Source: Hofstenia miamia (taxonomy: Eukaryota > Xenacoelomorpha > Acoela > Hofsteniidae). From it: a stretch of DNA of 64,000 nucleotides. This document shows positions 12,849 to 25,000 of this stretch, piece by piece. Made by a program: the position numbers and the translations under genes. The stretch covers positions 917,304-981,303 of the forward strand of contig CABFPE010000081.1 in assembly GCA_900660155.1 (NCBI GenBank). Reading direction: 5' to 3'. A model generated the notes under the pieces. That model was not told the origin of the DNA. It did no database searches and saw only the letters and a program-made list of their open reading frames with translations. Positions within the stretch are counted from its first letter, which is position 1, and the number at the start of each line of letters is the position of its first letter.

Positions 12849-14348
12849 CTATTTAGCCGAATAAGATATCTTTCTATCGCACACAATACCATTAGCAGGG
12901 TCATTGGATTCGGAGTATTCTTGAATTGTTTCTGGAAGATTTCTTAGAGGCACACTAGGAATGCAAAAATGAAATATCGCTAAGCTTAAAAACATCATAC
13001 ACGAATAGACACAAAAAGGAATGCTAAGTGACACTTTGTTAAAATTCAGTACTAACAAGAAAATTATTATACCCAATTGCGCAGCGAGGTCATATACAGC
13101 TCTTCCGCTGCCTCTTATTTGTACAGGCAATGTTTCTGCCAAATATATTCGGAAGGCAATTAAAAACATTACAGAACTGAACTTAATCCCAATCATTATG
13201 CATACAAGAAGAAGCCTATTTTCTTGTTGCCATGCGGCAAGAAGCAATAAGATTGAAGTCAGTCCTCCTAGTACTTCAAACATCAACTTCCGTGAAGCAA
13301 AGTTTTGAAATATTAAGTAAACTAAACAAAGCAAATCCACTAAGTGTATTAATATAAAGTCAATGTAAACATTCCTATTAACGGATGGTATGTCGAAGCC
13401 AATTGTGACACAGATGCCTGTTACAACAAAGTCTAAAAATACATATATCAAGCTATGAAGAATCAATTTCCTTGATCTAAACATTTCAAAGCAGGTCTTA
13501 GAATATGAAAACATTGAAGATAAGTTTTTCCCTGAAAATTCGTCTTCTAATTGCTCTTTGATATCTCCTTCCAAGGTGATGCCATTTTGTTTGGCCAGAT
13601 TGATGAAAACCGTTGAAGCATCTTTAAATCTCTTCTTGCAAAGAAGCCACCTTGGACTTTCCGGTACAAAAAGAAATACAGCAATTACTAGAATTGGCAA
13701 TGGACATGAAAGTGCAAACAGCTGCATTTTCCAAGAATACCTGAAAATATATCCTACAATTGCGACTATCACTCCTGCTATTCCATGAAAAATAGCAAAA
13801 AGGAATCCAAACAGAGTTCTCTTAGACTTAATTACGATTTCTAAAACAATCAATTCACTTGGAATAGTAAACAACGGTAAAGAAAATCCAGAAAGTAAAG
13901 ATGAAATAAGAAAACTAGTTGCGTTCTCGTAACACAATTCCATCACTGCTGCTATTCCAAACCCAAGGGATGAAAAGTATATCGAGGATTTTCTTCCCAT
14001 GGTCTCTTGAAAAATTGCAGTAGCAAAAAATCCGAAAATCCCTCCGATATAAAACATTGGTATTATCATAGAAAGGTAAAAATTGTTCATTCCACATGCC
14101 ATATTTAAATCAGTATATATAGTGCTGATGTTATCAGAATATGTGTATTCCTTGCAATCAGAATGGCATTCATTTTTAACATACAATACTGATGAATTGC
14201 TTACACACCTGAAATCTACTCGTGCTGCTATGAAAACAGTCTTGAATACTCTACACATACAGTAGCAAGAAAACAATGCTAATATTAAGTGAATTTTTAT
14301 TTGTCCAATGCCAAATCCACATTTTGAAATCCAAATTTCGCTATGCAT
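12849..14348 (-). CDS. SLC22-type major facilitator transporter
   Basis: A 499-residue membrane protein in a single exon. It has the organic cation/anion transporter plan: a first helix at about 17-35, then a short extracellular loop with several cysteines (48, 61, 65, 85), the cytoplasmic GRK signature after helix 2 (residues 118-120, in QETMGRKSS), and PESPRWLL (229-236) after helix 6, which is diagnostic of the SLC22/sugar-porter branch. A second group of about six helices follows (290-470). It is shorter than the usual 530-560 residues, mainly in the extracellular loop. The likely role is plasma-membrane transport of small organic ions; the substrate cannot be inferred. No frame breaks are seen. 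Being intronless suggests a retrocopy, since most animal SLC22 genes are split. Confidence 0.88.
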   Translation of the reverse strand: MHSEIWISKCGFGIGQIKIHLILALFSCYCMCRVFKTVFIAARVDFRCVSNSSVLYVKNECHSDCKEYTYSDNISTIYTDLNMACGMNNFYLSMIIPMFYIGGIFGFFATAIFQETMGRKSSIYFSSLGFGIAAVMELCYENATSFLISSLLSGFSLPLFTIPSELIVLEIVIKSKRTLFGFLFAIFHGIAGVIVAIVGYIFRYSWKMQLFALSCPLPILVIAVFLFVPESPRWLLCKKRFKDASTVFINLAKQNGITLEGDIKEQLEDEFSGKNLSSMFSYSKTCFEMFRSRKLILHSLIYVFLDFVVTGICVTIGFDIPSVNRNVYIDFILIHLVDLLCLVYLIFQNFASRKLMFEVLGGLTSILLLLAAWQQENRLLLVCIMIGIKFSSVMFLIAFRIYLAETLPVQIRGSGRAVYDLAAQLGIIIFLLVLNFNKVSLSIPFCVYSCMMFLSLAIFHFCIPSVPLRNLPETIQEYSESNDPANGIVCDRKISYSAK

Positions 14349-15239
14349 TGCTACTGTTTGTAGAAGACGGAAGTGTTTTGTTGAAGACTCACATTATGGA
14401 CTGAGTTCTTACAGGAACAAACAGACGATATTGAGAATTGCAATGGTGCACTCTTGTCAAATATGTGAAATTATATGTTAACAATAATATGATTTTGTCG
14501 AAGAACAAAATCGTAACTAAGAATATTAATGCTACACCTTCAACATGCTAGTAGAATAATGCAATCTCTTTGACAAAATACTTTGTATAAAATCTAGGGT
14601 ATAGTCCGTGTTCATGCCCTCGCCCGTAGCCGAATACTAAGTCCGTTATGCCCGTAGTTAAATGTTATTTATCTAGAATTGCTTGATGCCACCAGAAAAC
14701 CTTCAAATGTGCTATTAAAAAGAAACTTTCTCAATTCAAAACTAAGATTTTTTTGATATCACTGAGGAGTTAATTTTACAACTGTAATGTCATAATTAGT
14801 CCCGTTTTCAGTAGATTAACCAACAAATAATGTCAATAATTGAAAAAGCGTACTTCAAACATCACAACCACAATCAGAACCAGGATATATATGCTTAACC
14901 CCTAAAACAGATTTTTACACATATTTGGATAAATTTTCCTCAAACGTATATTTTTAAGTTAGCACTCATATTCCATCGTATATGTTACAGATGCCAAATA
15001 TTTCACTGAATTTTATCTGTTTTTGCAACACCTCGAAACTATGTTATGATTAATGCAATATCGGATGGCAGTGAAATTCAATTCCTTAAAATTGATGAAG
15101 GCAATTAATTTTATGTGCGGTATTTTAGGTACTGTGTTGTAATTTCTACTAAAAATCTACATGAAGGATAGTGTTACACGAAATAAAATAGATATATAGA
15201 ATAGATCTAATGTACATTAGTCACTCTTTGTTTTGGTCA
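14349..15239. other. intergenic, no feature seen
   Basis: AT-rich spacer upstream of the transporter start. No open frame, inverted repeat or recognisable promoter element was found by eye. Confidence 0.5.
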
Positions 15240-16560
15240 TTATTTCCAAGAGCAGCTGAGATTCAAATCTTGCATAATCTGATGTACAGCTAGTGTCAGC
15301 TTTTCTTAAGTTTGACTGCTTTTGATGTGAGGTAGCACTACGCGGGGTAATGTGTCTGCAGGGTGAATTTTTATCGACTGGGTTTGTACTCTATTCTTAT
15401 TTGCGGGTATTTTTGAAGGACCACTAGTAAAGGTTGAATCCTAGGAGGGCAAACCGACATTGGTATGTTTTGCAATGCTTCTAATGGTTTGTGGTCTGAT
15501 TCTACAAAAGATCTCTTCCATAAATGTTAAATGTACAAAGTAAGGAAGACTCATCATCAAAAGGAATGTGGCAATAACTGCTAGTGGAAATCGATAATAG
15601 TAAAGAATTGCTTCCCATTGGAAAATGATCGCATTTCTGCAAGCCCTGGTGGGTAATAATGTTCAAGTCTAATGTCTTTATTGAAAGTTTTAGCATCAAA
15701 GTTTATTAGATCTCTATTTCGCTTTCCTACCCTACCATTCTGATTACCCAATCTGTTGGTTGACTAACGTCTGCGATTATATCTTTTTTTTAAATTCTTC
15801 AAGTGTTAGTCTTAGTTTTGACATTATGCTGAGTGGAATGTTGCGTAGAGGTTTGGATAACTGGAAAAGCGTCTTTTTTCAATGACATGTGGTATGATAC
15901 ACCGATGCATCCAGATCCTTCAAATACACAATGATATTCATTTAAAAGGTTCATATAATTTTCACATCAGGAATCTGCAGAATCAAACGTGTCCCAGTTT
16001 ATTGATTTCTGAAAGCTATCCGAAAATACGCATTCGACTTCTGAATTGAATGGTACTCTTCAGTTGAATTCGCATTAAGCAGTACCTGCACAATATCTGC
16101 ATCTATGCACATGTTTACGCCCAATATTGGCTTGAATCTTCATGCGTTAACAAAAATTTGGTATTTAGTAATTGCATTTTAGCCCCTAAAATGATTGCAA
16201 TGTGGGCCTCGCCATTAGCATGAATTTCATTCCCATCATATGCTGTAATTTTAGATTTGCTTCTTCTCATAACTACATGCATCAATTTCTGGATCTTGTT
16301 GAAGAAAGATGTCGAAATAGCATTGCATTGTGCTCCTTTATCTACCTTCATTGGAAGCTTCATACATGTATTTCCGAAAGGAACTACTGTACTCACTGAT
16401 GTAATATGGTTTTTTTCGTCTGGAACTAATTTCAGATATTGCATTGCATTCTAAATCGGATTCAGAATCAGAGGCTAACGATGTACCTTCAGAAAACTCA
16501 TTGACATAAGTTCACTTCTGGTGTGTTCTGCATTTCACGGCAAATTTATTGAATATGTAG
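15240..16560 (-). mobile_element. Ty3-like retroelement remnant (fossil)
   Basis: A decayed piece of a Ty3/Gypsy-type retroelement on the minus strand. The readable part is an aspartic-protease-like region (about 16115-16444), preceded by a cysteine-rich patch resembling a nucleocapsid zinc knuckle (near 16510-16560) and followed by unreadable pol-like sequence. No terminal repeats were found. It is clearly broken, with many breaks, and looks old. It is not closely related to the LTR element at 47-59 kb. Confidence 0.55.
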
Positions 16561-16836
16561 CATTTTTGCACTTCTCTCTATGCTGCTGTCATCTGGCAAA
16601 ACATAGTAAATCACTAAATTTTCAAAATTGACTTTTTCATGAAAATATAATGCTTTTCTAATTATACATCATGTGGCATAAATATTTTTTTCAGTTTGGC
16701 CCCCGTTAATGGTGTATACTTGTGGTTGGCAGAACTCATCATCTCCTATTTGCACTTGAAATAACCAGTTAAAACACAGAAATTCTACTTTATTTTTCAC
16801 TGAATTGCTGTGTTTTGACAGCAGTATATGCAGGAC

Positions 16837-17710
16837 CAGTGGCGCGCTTAGGGGGCAGGGGGCGGCCTCAAAATTGAAAATAGTTCAAGTTAATTCAAGA
16901 TGTTATTAATCGATTTGCTGCTAAAAACAGACGATTGCATTTTGTGTAAGCTTATTTCTGTCCAAAAAATCATTTATATTAATTGATGAAAGAATTGTCT
17001 CCTAGATGTCATTGTTGGGGAGACTGGAAGTTACATTGGCCATATTAATGAAACACTTCAACTGAGGCTTAAGTATTTTTTTCATTTCTAGTATTAACAT
17101 AGCAATGTAAAACATTTCTATAATGTAAATTCTAAAGAGGGAGGTTGCTGAGAAACAATAAATTAATAAATAGTAATCTTTATTAAATTATCCATCGATT
17201 GAGCATGTCAACTAAATTATGTGATCTGCCAATCAATGTTCATATGAAATACTAGAAGAGATTTTGAAATTAACATCCGCTTTTTCTTTATATTAAATTT
17301 TTTTACCGATTGAACAAGATTTATTATAATTATTCACAGTGGTTTGGTCAGAAAAGACATTCATACTGTAGACCTGGCTCACACCCATCCTTAAGATACA
17401 GATGGTATTGCAAGGATCATAGTAATCGAATATATGTTATACTTAAATAAGGACTTATTAAACTTTCACCAAGAAGTTTAAAAATTTTAAAAAAATATGG
17501 ACGGTTTTTTATCAAAGGGAGTTCCTAGATCATAACAATAAAGAGGTATAAATATGATCATTGAAATCAATTAGTGGCGGCGCCCCCTCCTAAAATCAAT
17601 TTCTTTCAGAAATTTCAGAAATAATTTAAACATTAAAAGTGCTATGATTTGGTCAATGTGCTGGCCAATAAATGTAATTTGCCCCCCACCTTACAAAATT
17701 CGCTCCGCTG
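16837..17710. mobile_element. possible non-autonomous hAT-like element
   Basis: The left end reads CAGTGGCGCGCTTAGGGGGC. The right end, read inward from 17710, reads CAGCGGAGCGAATTTTG and then GGTGGGGGGCAAA. Such CAG-G-GCG ends with a nearby G run are typical of hAT elements. A CGGCGCCCCCTCC stretch lies internally at about 17578. No protein frame and no matching 8-bp target duplication were found, so boundaries are tentative. Confidence 0.35.
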
Positions 17711-18990
17711 CAACTGAAAACACCAAAATCTTAAACAATAAAAATTCATTCATACATCCACTCAGAATAAAATATTGAGAACTGCTTAATAAGTGTCTAA
17801 AAAAATATTTGATTTATAGGACGAATGGTGAGATAGAATCTATTATCCATATAAAATCACACTAATTGTGAAGATTATCAAACGTTGTAAAATAGAAGGC
17901 TACAGTTTTAAAACAACATTCTCATTGTAAATTATGTTAGAATAAGATTTGTAGGATTCATGCAGTAATCTTTCTTGATGAATTAGCTAAATTTATATTA
18001 TTTTTTGCTCAACAATGAAGATTGATTCAATTGTTGACCATTTGAATTTGGGAATGTTGTAGAGATGTGCTATAATTGCATTATTTGTAATTCCGTATTA
18101 AGGTTTTCATCAGAGGTTGCCATGCTAAGCCTTTTTGTAGAAGCAATCTAGAAATTTTCTCCACTAATATGCTGTACATAGCTTGTAATTGTCATAAAAA
18201 ATTCAAAACGGTTATAAAGTTTGCAATATTCACAAATTTTTGTAGTAACCCTTTGATGCATATTAGATCTACAGAAATCCACATTATTTTGGTCCAATTC
18301 CTTATTATATTTTGATGTCATAAGCTTGAACCGTTCCCTGCCTACATAACTAAGGATTGCAAAGTCAGTCCAAAAACAAAGTGATAAAAAATATATTGCA
18401 TTTAGCATATTTCACATGTGCATCTGATAAAAAGGAACATTCTATTAATGAACAATGAGTATGACATTTAGAATGCATGGAGATAATAACTGATGATATC
18501 AGGAAACAGCATCCCAAGTCCTGAGTAAAAATATTACATGTTTCAGCAATACAATTTTTTACAGTTTCGGGCTCGAAAGACTCTATTAGTAATATTTATA
18601 ATTTAAGAAACTTTTTTATGTGCATTTCTAATAAAACATGATTCTTCAAATTTATTAATGAGTTTTAAGATTAATACAGATTGAGACTACGCATTTTCAA
18701 ACCCCAATTCTATATTTTTTCATCAAAACTACATGTAACATCCGATTTGACTGCCTGTTTCTAATATATATAATATTCAGATAAAACAATTGTTGAAGAT
18801 TGGATTGAAATATTGGTTGGACTGATGTATTAAAAACGACTTATTCGATGAACATACATATGCAAATGCAAAGGACTGTGTTTCGCAACCAGGAGAAACA
18901 AAGTTTGCATCTTACCCAGTTGCAAGTTATGGAATAGTCAGTATAGCTTTTCAGTGATTGACGATGCGCCACACGAATTGAACACCAGGG

Positions 18991-19380
18991 ATGGCTTCGA
19001 TTTTTAGCACTCTGTATTGGTACTGCCTTGTTGTCTCAGTTCCATGGGCCCTAAGATTTTGTGCTACATTTCTTCGAGAATTGATTAATGCTAGAGTTGA
19101 ATACCCCTATATCAAAGAAGAGGACAGAGACTCCGTTGCTGCTTGTGTGAGATGTGGTTCTTTTTTAAATTCGGACAGTGTCATGCATTTTATTATGGCG
19201 ACTTGCAACAAAACGCCAGTGGGACAAGAGAGCGCATGTGTAGTGGGGAAACATTTGCTGCATAGGCACGTCGTGGGCATATCAGAAGGTTCAATACCAT
19301 ATTCTATCTCTAAACTCGCTCTTGTTGAAAGAGAATTGAGCCAGGATAATCAACCTTTGCATGTTATTCAGTTCGTTTAA
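18991..19380 (+). CDS. hypothetical protein, 129 residues
   Basis: An uninterrupted frame in a locally GC-richer patch (MASIFSTLYWYCLVVSVPWA at the start). Residues 8-24 are hydrophobic, followed by a charged region with three cysteines (AACVRCGSF) and a C-terminal half rich in V, S and E. I recognise no family. It could be a single-exon gene, an internal exon or a decayed mobile-element piece. Its composition differs from the flanks, the main reason for listing it. Confidence 0.3.
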   Translation: MASIFSTLYWYCLVVSVPWALRFCATFLRELINARVEYPYIKEEDRDSVAACVRCGSFLNSDSVMHFIMATCNKTPVGQESACVVGKHLLHRHVVGISEGSIPYSISKLALVERELSQDNQPLHVIQFV

Positions 19381-22053
19381 CAGTTGTTAATATCTGATTC
19401 GATATCATCATATATTTTTTGAGACACATCTTCACGTAGCTTTTCTGTTAGGCATCAGTGATCAGTGATATATTGTCTGGTTGCGACAGAATTAGGCTTT
19501 TCAGGGGGTGCGTAACTTCGCTAGAGAAATCACAATCTTCACAACAAGTTTAAACTCGGTCTATAATGCGAAGGCCACCAAATTTGGTTGGTAGTCGCAA
19601 AAATCGAGTCCGATTACAGTCGATTAATATAACCTAACATCACCATTGCCCAGAAAATTATTATGATTTATAACCATTCTTGTTTTGCGACATTTTAATT
19701 GGTTTTGTATTTTTATTTTAACGCTTTCAAAATTGTTACCAGTGTTCATATATATTGTTCACAAATTTCAGAATATAGATTATTTTTTCTTTTTCTAATC
19801 GCAAACCCTGAAAAGCTCGACAAAAATAATTCGTCAAAAGACTACAGGCTTGATGAAGCTTTATGCCCAATTAAGTGCGGGATGAACATCGTTGCAATTT
19901 TCTGATTAGTTACTCTTACATATGGTCGGAAATTTAGCTTACATTTTTTAGAAACAACCTTTACTTGGCAATATTTCGCGAGGAACTCGTAATAATCCAT
20001 GATGGTAAAAACAGAAATCCATTTATCAAAAAATAATACCGGAAAACGTACTTCAAGTACGGTTGCCATCACAAAACTGCCAGTAAATGGAATTAGCGAA
20101 ATTCCCTATAAACATGCATGAAGTTAATCTACAGGCATTTTAGTAATGGTTACACCCAACATGAAATCCTCTTTCCGGAACTAAAAATCTAATAAAATTC
20201 GTGCTACCATAAGTTATCTTGTCCGTGCGTACAGTCGCCGGCACTAAGTCCGGAAAATGAATTTGGAGTACAGCTGCCGGAAGAAATTGCATATAAATAT
20301 TTTTGAGTACGTTAGCTATTAAAAGTGTGTGTTTGTGTGAGTGTGTATATATATACATATATATATATATAATAAATACAGGCATATACATTCATATATA
20401 ATTTCTCAGTGAAGTGAACTGCGATGTCAATTTAATAAATTTTATATATATATAGAAACGCGATCTATTTCCTGCTTGCAAAATTGCGCCTGATGTTGAC
20501 AGACTTCCTCAGAAGCTGAATTGTAATTTTTTAACCAATATGTGCCTATTGAAAGAAGGATAATCAATGCGACAAAGTATATTTAACCTTACAAAACCAA
20601 CACCGACCATTTGACCTGACCTTATATTTTCAACTATGCTGCTCTCTTATGCGTGCTTACAAAATTTGGGTGAAGTAATTACACTACTCGCTGACATGAT
20701 AAGTAATAGCAAAGTTTTCGCCATATATCCAATTATTGATATGAGACATTTTCTGATTGTCTCTTTTCAACAGCATTTCGTTCCATAAGAGCACGAAGTA
20801 TCTCAGTCATTTTTTCTTAAAAATGAGAAAAACTACAACTTCATAAAATGTCAATATTAAATTTATAGTTTTTGCAAAGCATAATCACTCAAGTGAGCGA
20901 ATATTTCTGATTCGAAAATGCTGCCAATCAATAGAAACAAATATGCTAATTGAGTTAGATGTATATTTCTAAATTGGGCAAAAGCTGACTTAGATACTTT
21001 TTGCTATTATGGAGCGATTTATTCTTCCGCTTTTGAACAGTGGCGTGCACAAAATTTCTACAATTTTGCCAAAAACACTTTAGGTGTAGTCAATTGTAAA
21101 AATAATAAATTGTGTGTACATTTCATAATTTGGAAATGTTATCAATAAATATGCTTTGAAATAGCTTAAAAGGTAAAATCTTGGCTGTTAATTAATTCAA
21201 AAAAATTAGAACACGGATATTTAAGTCCCCTTGCAATAAAATTTGAAATTATTGAAAGCCACAGTCGGGAACATTAAATGTGTTCCAAACCTGAAGCAAA
21301 AATTTTATACTAACCAAATCTTTGTATATAATAATATAATGAAAAATATTGACAAGTAAATTGATACAAAAAATACAAATATTGAGGAATTTAGAACCCA
21401 TGTTGCTTTAATTTACAGTATATAGAAGAGTTTATCTAAGATGCTATAAAAATAACAATGTTTAGTAAACTTTCGTGAGAAAATGCAATTTTATCAAACG
21501 ACAAGCGAATCCAAACATTCAACTTTCATCCAAGCTACTTTGTATTTTCTGAAAGCCATGCTCCCTGAAAACATATTTCAAAAATCGAAACGAGAATTGC
21601 TGCAAAGTTATAAAGTTTTAAATCAAATGCAGCAGTCATGGAACTTAGGGAATACTTAAAATGCAACATTAAGGGATGCATATTTTAATTATTTTAAATT
21701 AAATGCGAAAATATATATTTTGAAAGTGAGATTAAGATACAAAATAAATCAAATGAATGGAAAGCTTGAGCTAAAACCTTCAGTTGATTAATTCAAAACA
21801 AATAAAATAGAATGCGGCTGTGTTGTTGATTATAAACGGATATGGTGGTCGCATACTAGCAGAAGCGTTCAAAAGTTTCAAACTAAGACATCAATTGCAA
21901 AATGTTTTTAGGCCTGTTAATGAAATTTAAAGCGTTTCGTTGGTTGATAAAAACGTAACTGCTCTGTTAATCTATAAAGAAATTTCAAAAAATACAGTTA
22001 AAATACACATATAATCGAAGAACATTTAATTATCACAAAAACTAAAAAATAAA
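19381..22053. other. intergenic, microsatellite and hAT-like end
   Basis: No gene is supported. A TG/TA microsatellite runs from about 20324 to 20374. A hAT-terminus-like string, CAGTGGCGTGCACAAAATT, starts near 21042. An imperfect hairpin (CCACCAAATTTGGTTGG) lies near 19574. The remainder is AT-rich spacer downstream of the PRIM2 stop codon. Confidence 0.45.
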
Positions 22054-25000
22054 TCACACATCTTCCTGAGATAATTCTTCTAGTATAGCCTTAGTAGCAC
22101 CATCAAAGCGCTTTTGAGACCTCTGAGATATGTGACCGGTAGATTGAAATCGTTTGGCTTCCTCGTAGTACTGATTAGGGTGATTAATCAGCACTTCAAC
22201 CTCAGTGCCTTGTTGAAACTCGAAGAACTTACTACAGGCCAATGTGTACTGTTTGCTCTGGACAATTTTGAGAACTTCATCAACCTCATGTGATTGGATA
22301 TTATAAGATGCCAGTTTATTAGAGAGTGTAGAAAGGGCGCTATGTTTGAAAGGACAACCGTGATAATCATCACTTCCCATTGGAGGATTTTGATTTTGAA
22401 TTTTGGAGCAACTGTATGCTGAGTATGATGTTCGTTTACCTTCCTTGCCATACATGTGTCTAAACGACAAATATTTACAGAAAATTATTTTCAGAACCAC
22501 GGGGAGAATTGATTACCTAGTTTCGGAATAATAAACATTGACATTTTTACATGATTATTCATTACAATATTAAAAAGCAAAATTGAATAACAATTCAGCT
22601 TAACCCTCAACAGTACATATGTACAAAATGTACACATGAAAATTTTGACCCTTCAGTGTACTTTCATAAACTAGTTTTAGATTTATGTCTTGTGAGCGAT
22701 TATACTTTGTTTTAATGTCATCAATGAGCATTAGATTATTTGTATAAAGTATTCATTAAAACAGTTGGGCATTTCCATAGTCAATTTTTGTCATGGACGG
22801 GACACTTGGACGTTTCAAGATTGACGATTATAGAAATCAAGAGCAACAGCCAAAATCGAAATAGGATGAATAATTGTAGATTACGTAAATACAACTTATG
22901 GTACAAAAATTACTTCAAAAAATTTCAGTATGTATTACTAAGGTCAATTAATATTTTGTCATGGACGGGACAGCGCACAGATTGACCGTTCGCCAACATT
23001 CATTTTATATTCTCTATTCGTGCAAATTGCAGCGGCCTATGGACACATGATAGAATGGTACTCACCCTTCTATAAGACAGTCAAAATATTTCAATGTGCG
23101 TCAGGTAGCGGGTACTATTTGGAATCGAAATAGGCATATCGGTGTCATGGACGGGACATAGTGCTAATAATATATTCCTAAAATGGTTTTATCAGGGACA
23201 ACTCATCATTTCATCTCAATATTGGCTCCTTGTAAGACACAAACAAGAAAATAAGTATATTGGCCTCATTGTTAGAGCTGACCGGGTTAAAAATTCATTT
23301 CATAGTACTTAACATTATCTGTTATCAAAAGAGAGTACTACATTATGTCGAATACTTCATACTTCTAATTGAGCATATCATATGTAGTCATTTCATACGA
23401 AAATGCTGCAGATAAACTGTTTTGCAAGGTAATTCCATAATTTCCAATGGTTTACAGAAAACCTGATTTGCCATATTTAGTTATTTACTACAATAAGTGT
23501 CGGCATTCATGTACCAAGTTAATTTACTACAATCGTTTCAAATTCAAAAAGCATATTTTTGTCAGTTTTTTGATGAAAATGGTAATTTATCATATCACAA
23601 TATTCAATCTATTTTTGCTTATTGGGCCATTTTGCCATATAACTTTGCATATAACACTATATTATAGTTTGAAATTTTCCATATAGATGTCACTACATTT
23701 CAATTATCAAATATGTAATATCTGTTTCAAAATATTGAGAATATTTGCCTCAAAGTATCCAATTCTAAAGCCGCGCCGTATATTAGAGTCATTTGCAATA
23801 CAAGCGTAATGGACGGGACATATTAATTTTGGCACATTTTTATGCAGTCAAGCGTGACGTTCGTCTGATTTAGAGTTATTCAGCAAGTCTCTGTTATAGG
23901 CTTTGATGAATCCCCAAAAATGAAGCGATCGTGTACTAATATTAAGCCTGTGGTCTACTAGTCATGTCCCATATACCGGAGATGTAATGTCCCGTCCATG
24001 ACAAATTTTGATACAGTCTCCTTCGCTAAGGTCAAGTTTAACAAATTTATTCAAAAATTTGACATTGCACGTGAAACTATATGTTCTTTCAATCATATAA
24101 AAGACAACAGGTCGCTATTTTCACGAATTTTAATTTTTCTGTCTCTGGTTGGCTTTTCTGTGGAAATGCCCAGTTATGTCAAAATTATCTTCATCAGTAC
24201 GCTTGTGGACATTTTTTATACATTCTTAAATTTGTGCTAAATCGTCTTATTCAACACCCAACAGCAAGATTTCTATGTTCGAGTCAGTTGCAGTCACAAT
24301 GGCGGCTATAGTATTGAGTAGGGTAAAAACGCTTGTCAAAAGTTTGTCAATGAATGATGTCACGCAATCCTTCATATTGTAATTCATATTCACAGTAAGA
24401 ATTGAATCAGTCCCTGGATTCGTTTATAATCGCGGGAAGTTGCACTTTCTTGTCACTTATCACCACGGAGAGATGCCGGACGTTTTTGCAAGAATGTGAT
24501 CTTCTGCGTATTGCAAATGAAATTGCAGATGAAGATGAGGTAATTCCTAATGAAGATGTTTATGGTGATTTTCAGTCCAACATTGTTGGTATTAACCTGG
24601 ACAATGACTTGATCTCTGAGCATTCTTTGTGATGACATAAATTATAAACGATACCGGTATTCTTTGACTACACGGGTTTGCAATACCTTGACAGAAGCAC
24701 CTCGCACTCTTTGTAATCTAGCACCGAAATGCAATTATTTTTTCTCTTTTTCGATGAAGATTTCATTCGTCATATTCTGCGACATTCAAACCGAAAGGTG
24801 AATGAGATTCGACGTGAGCATACTATTATTAAGCAAAATTTTTTTGAAAACGATTGATTTTTTTGGTACATATGAAATAGATTAAGCAGAAAGTTACATG
24901 CATATCAAATTTTCTGAATAGACTAATATCTTTAGTATTTTTAATAAAAAACTTTTTAGGGGGCACGCTCTTGCGAAAACAGATTGCTTTCAAATTAGGT

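Noticed and set aside
24402-24632. 76-codon frame with acidic C-terminus as a gene or piggyBac start
   Set aside because: Its acidic stretch is suggestive but nothing connects it to the transposase remnant starting at 25870.
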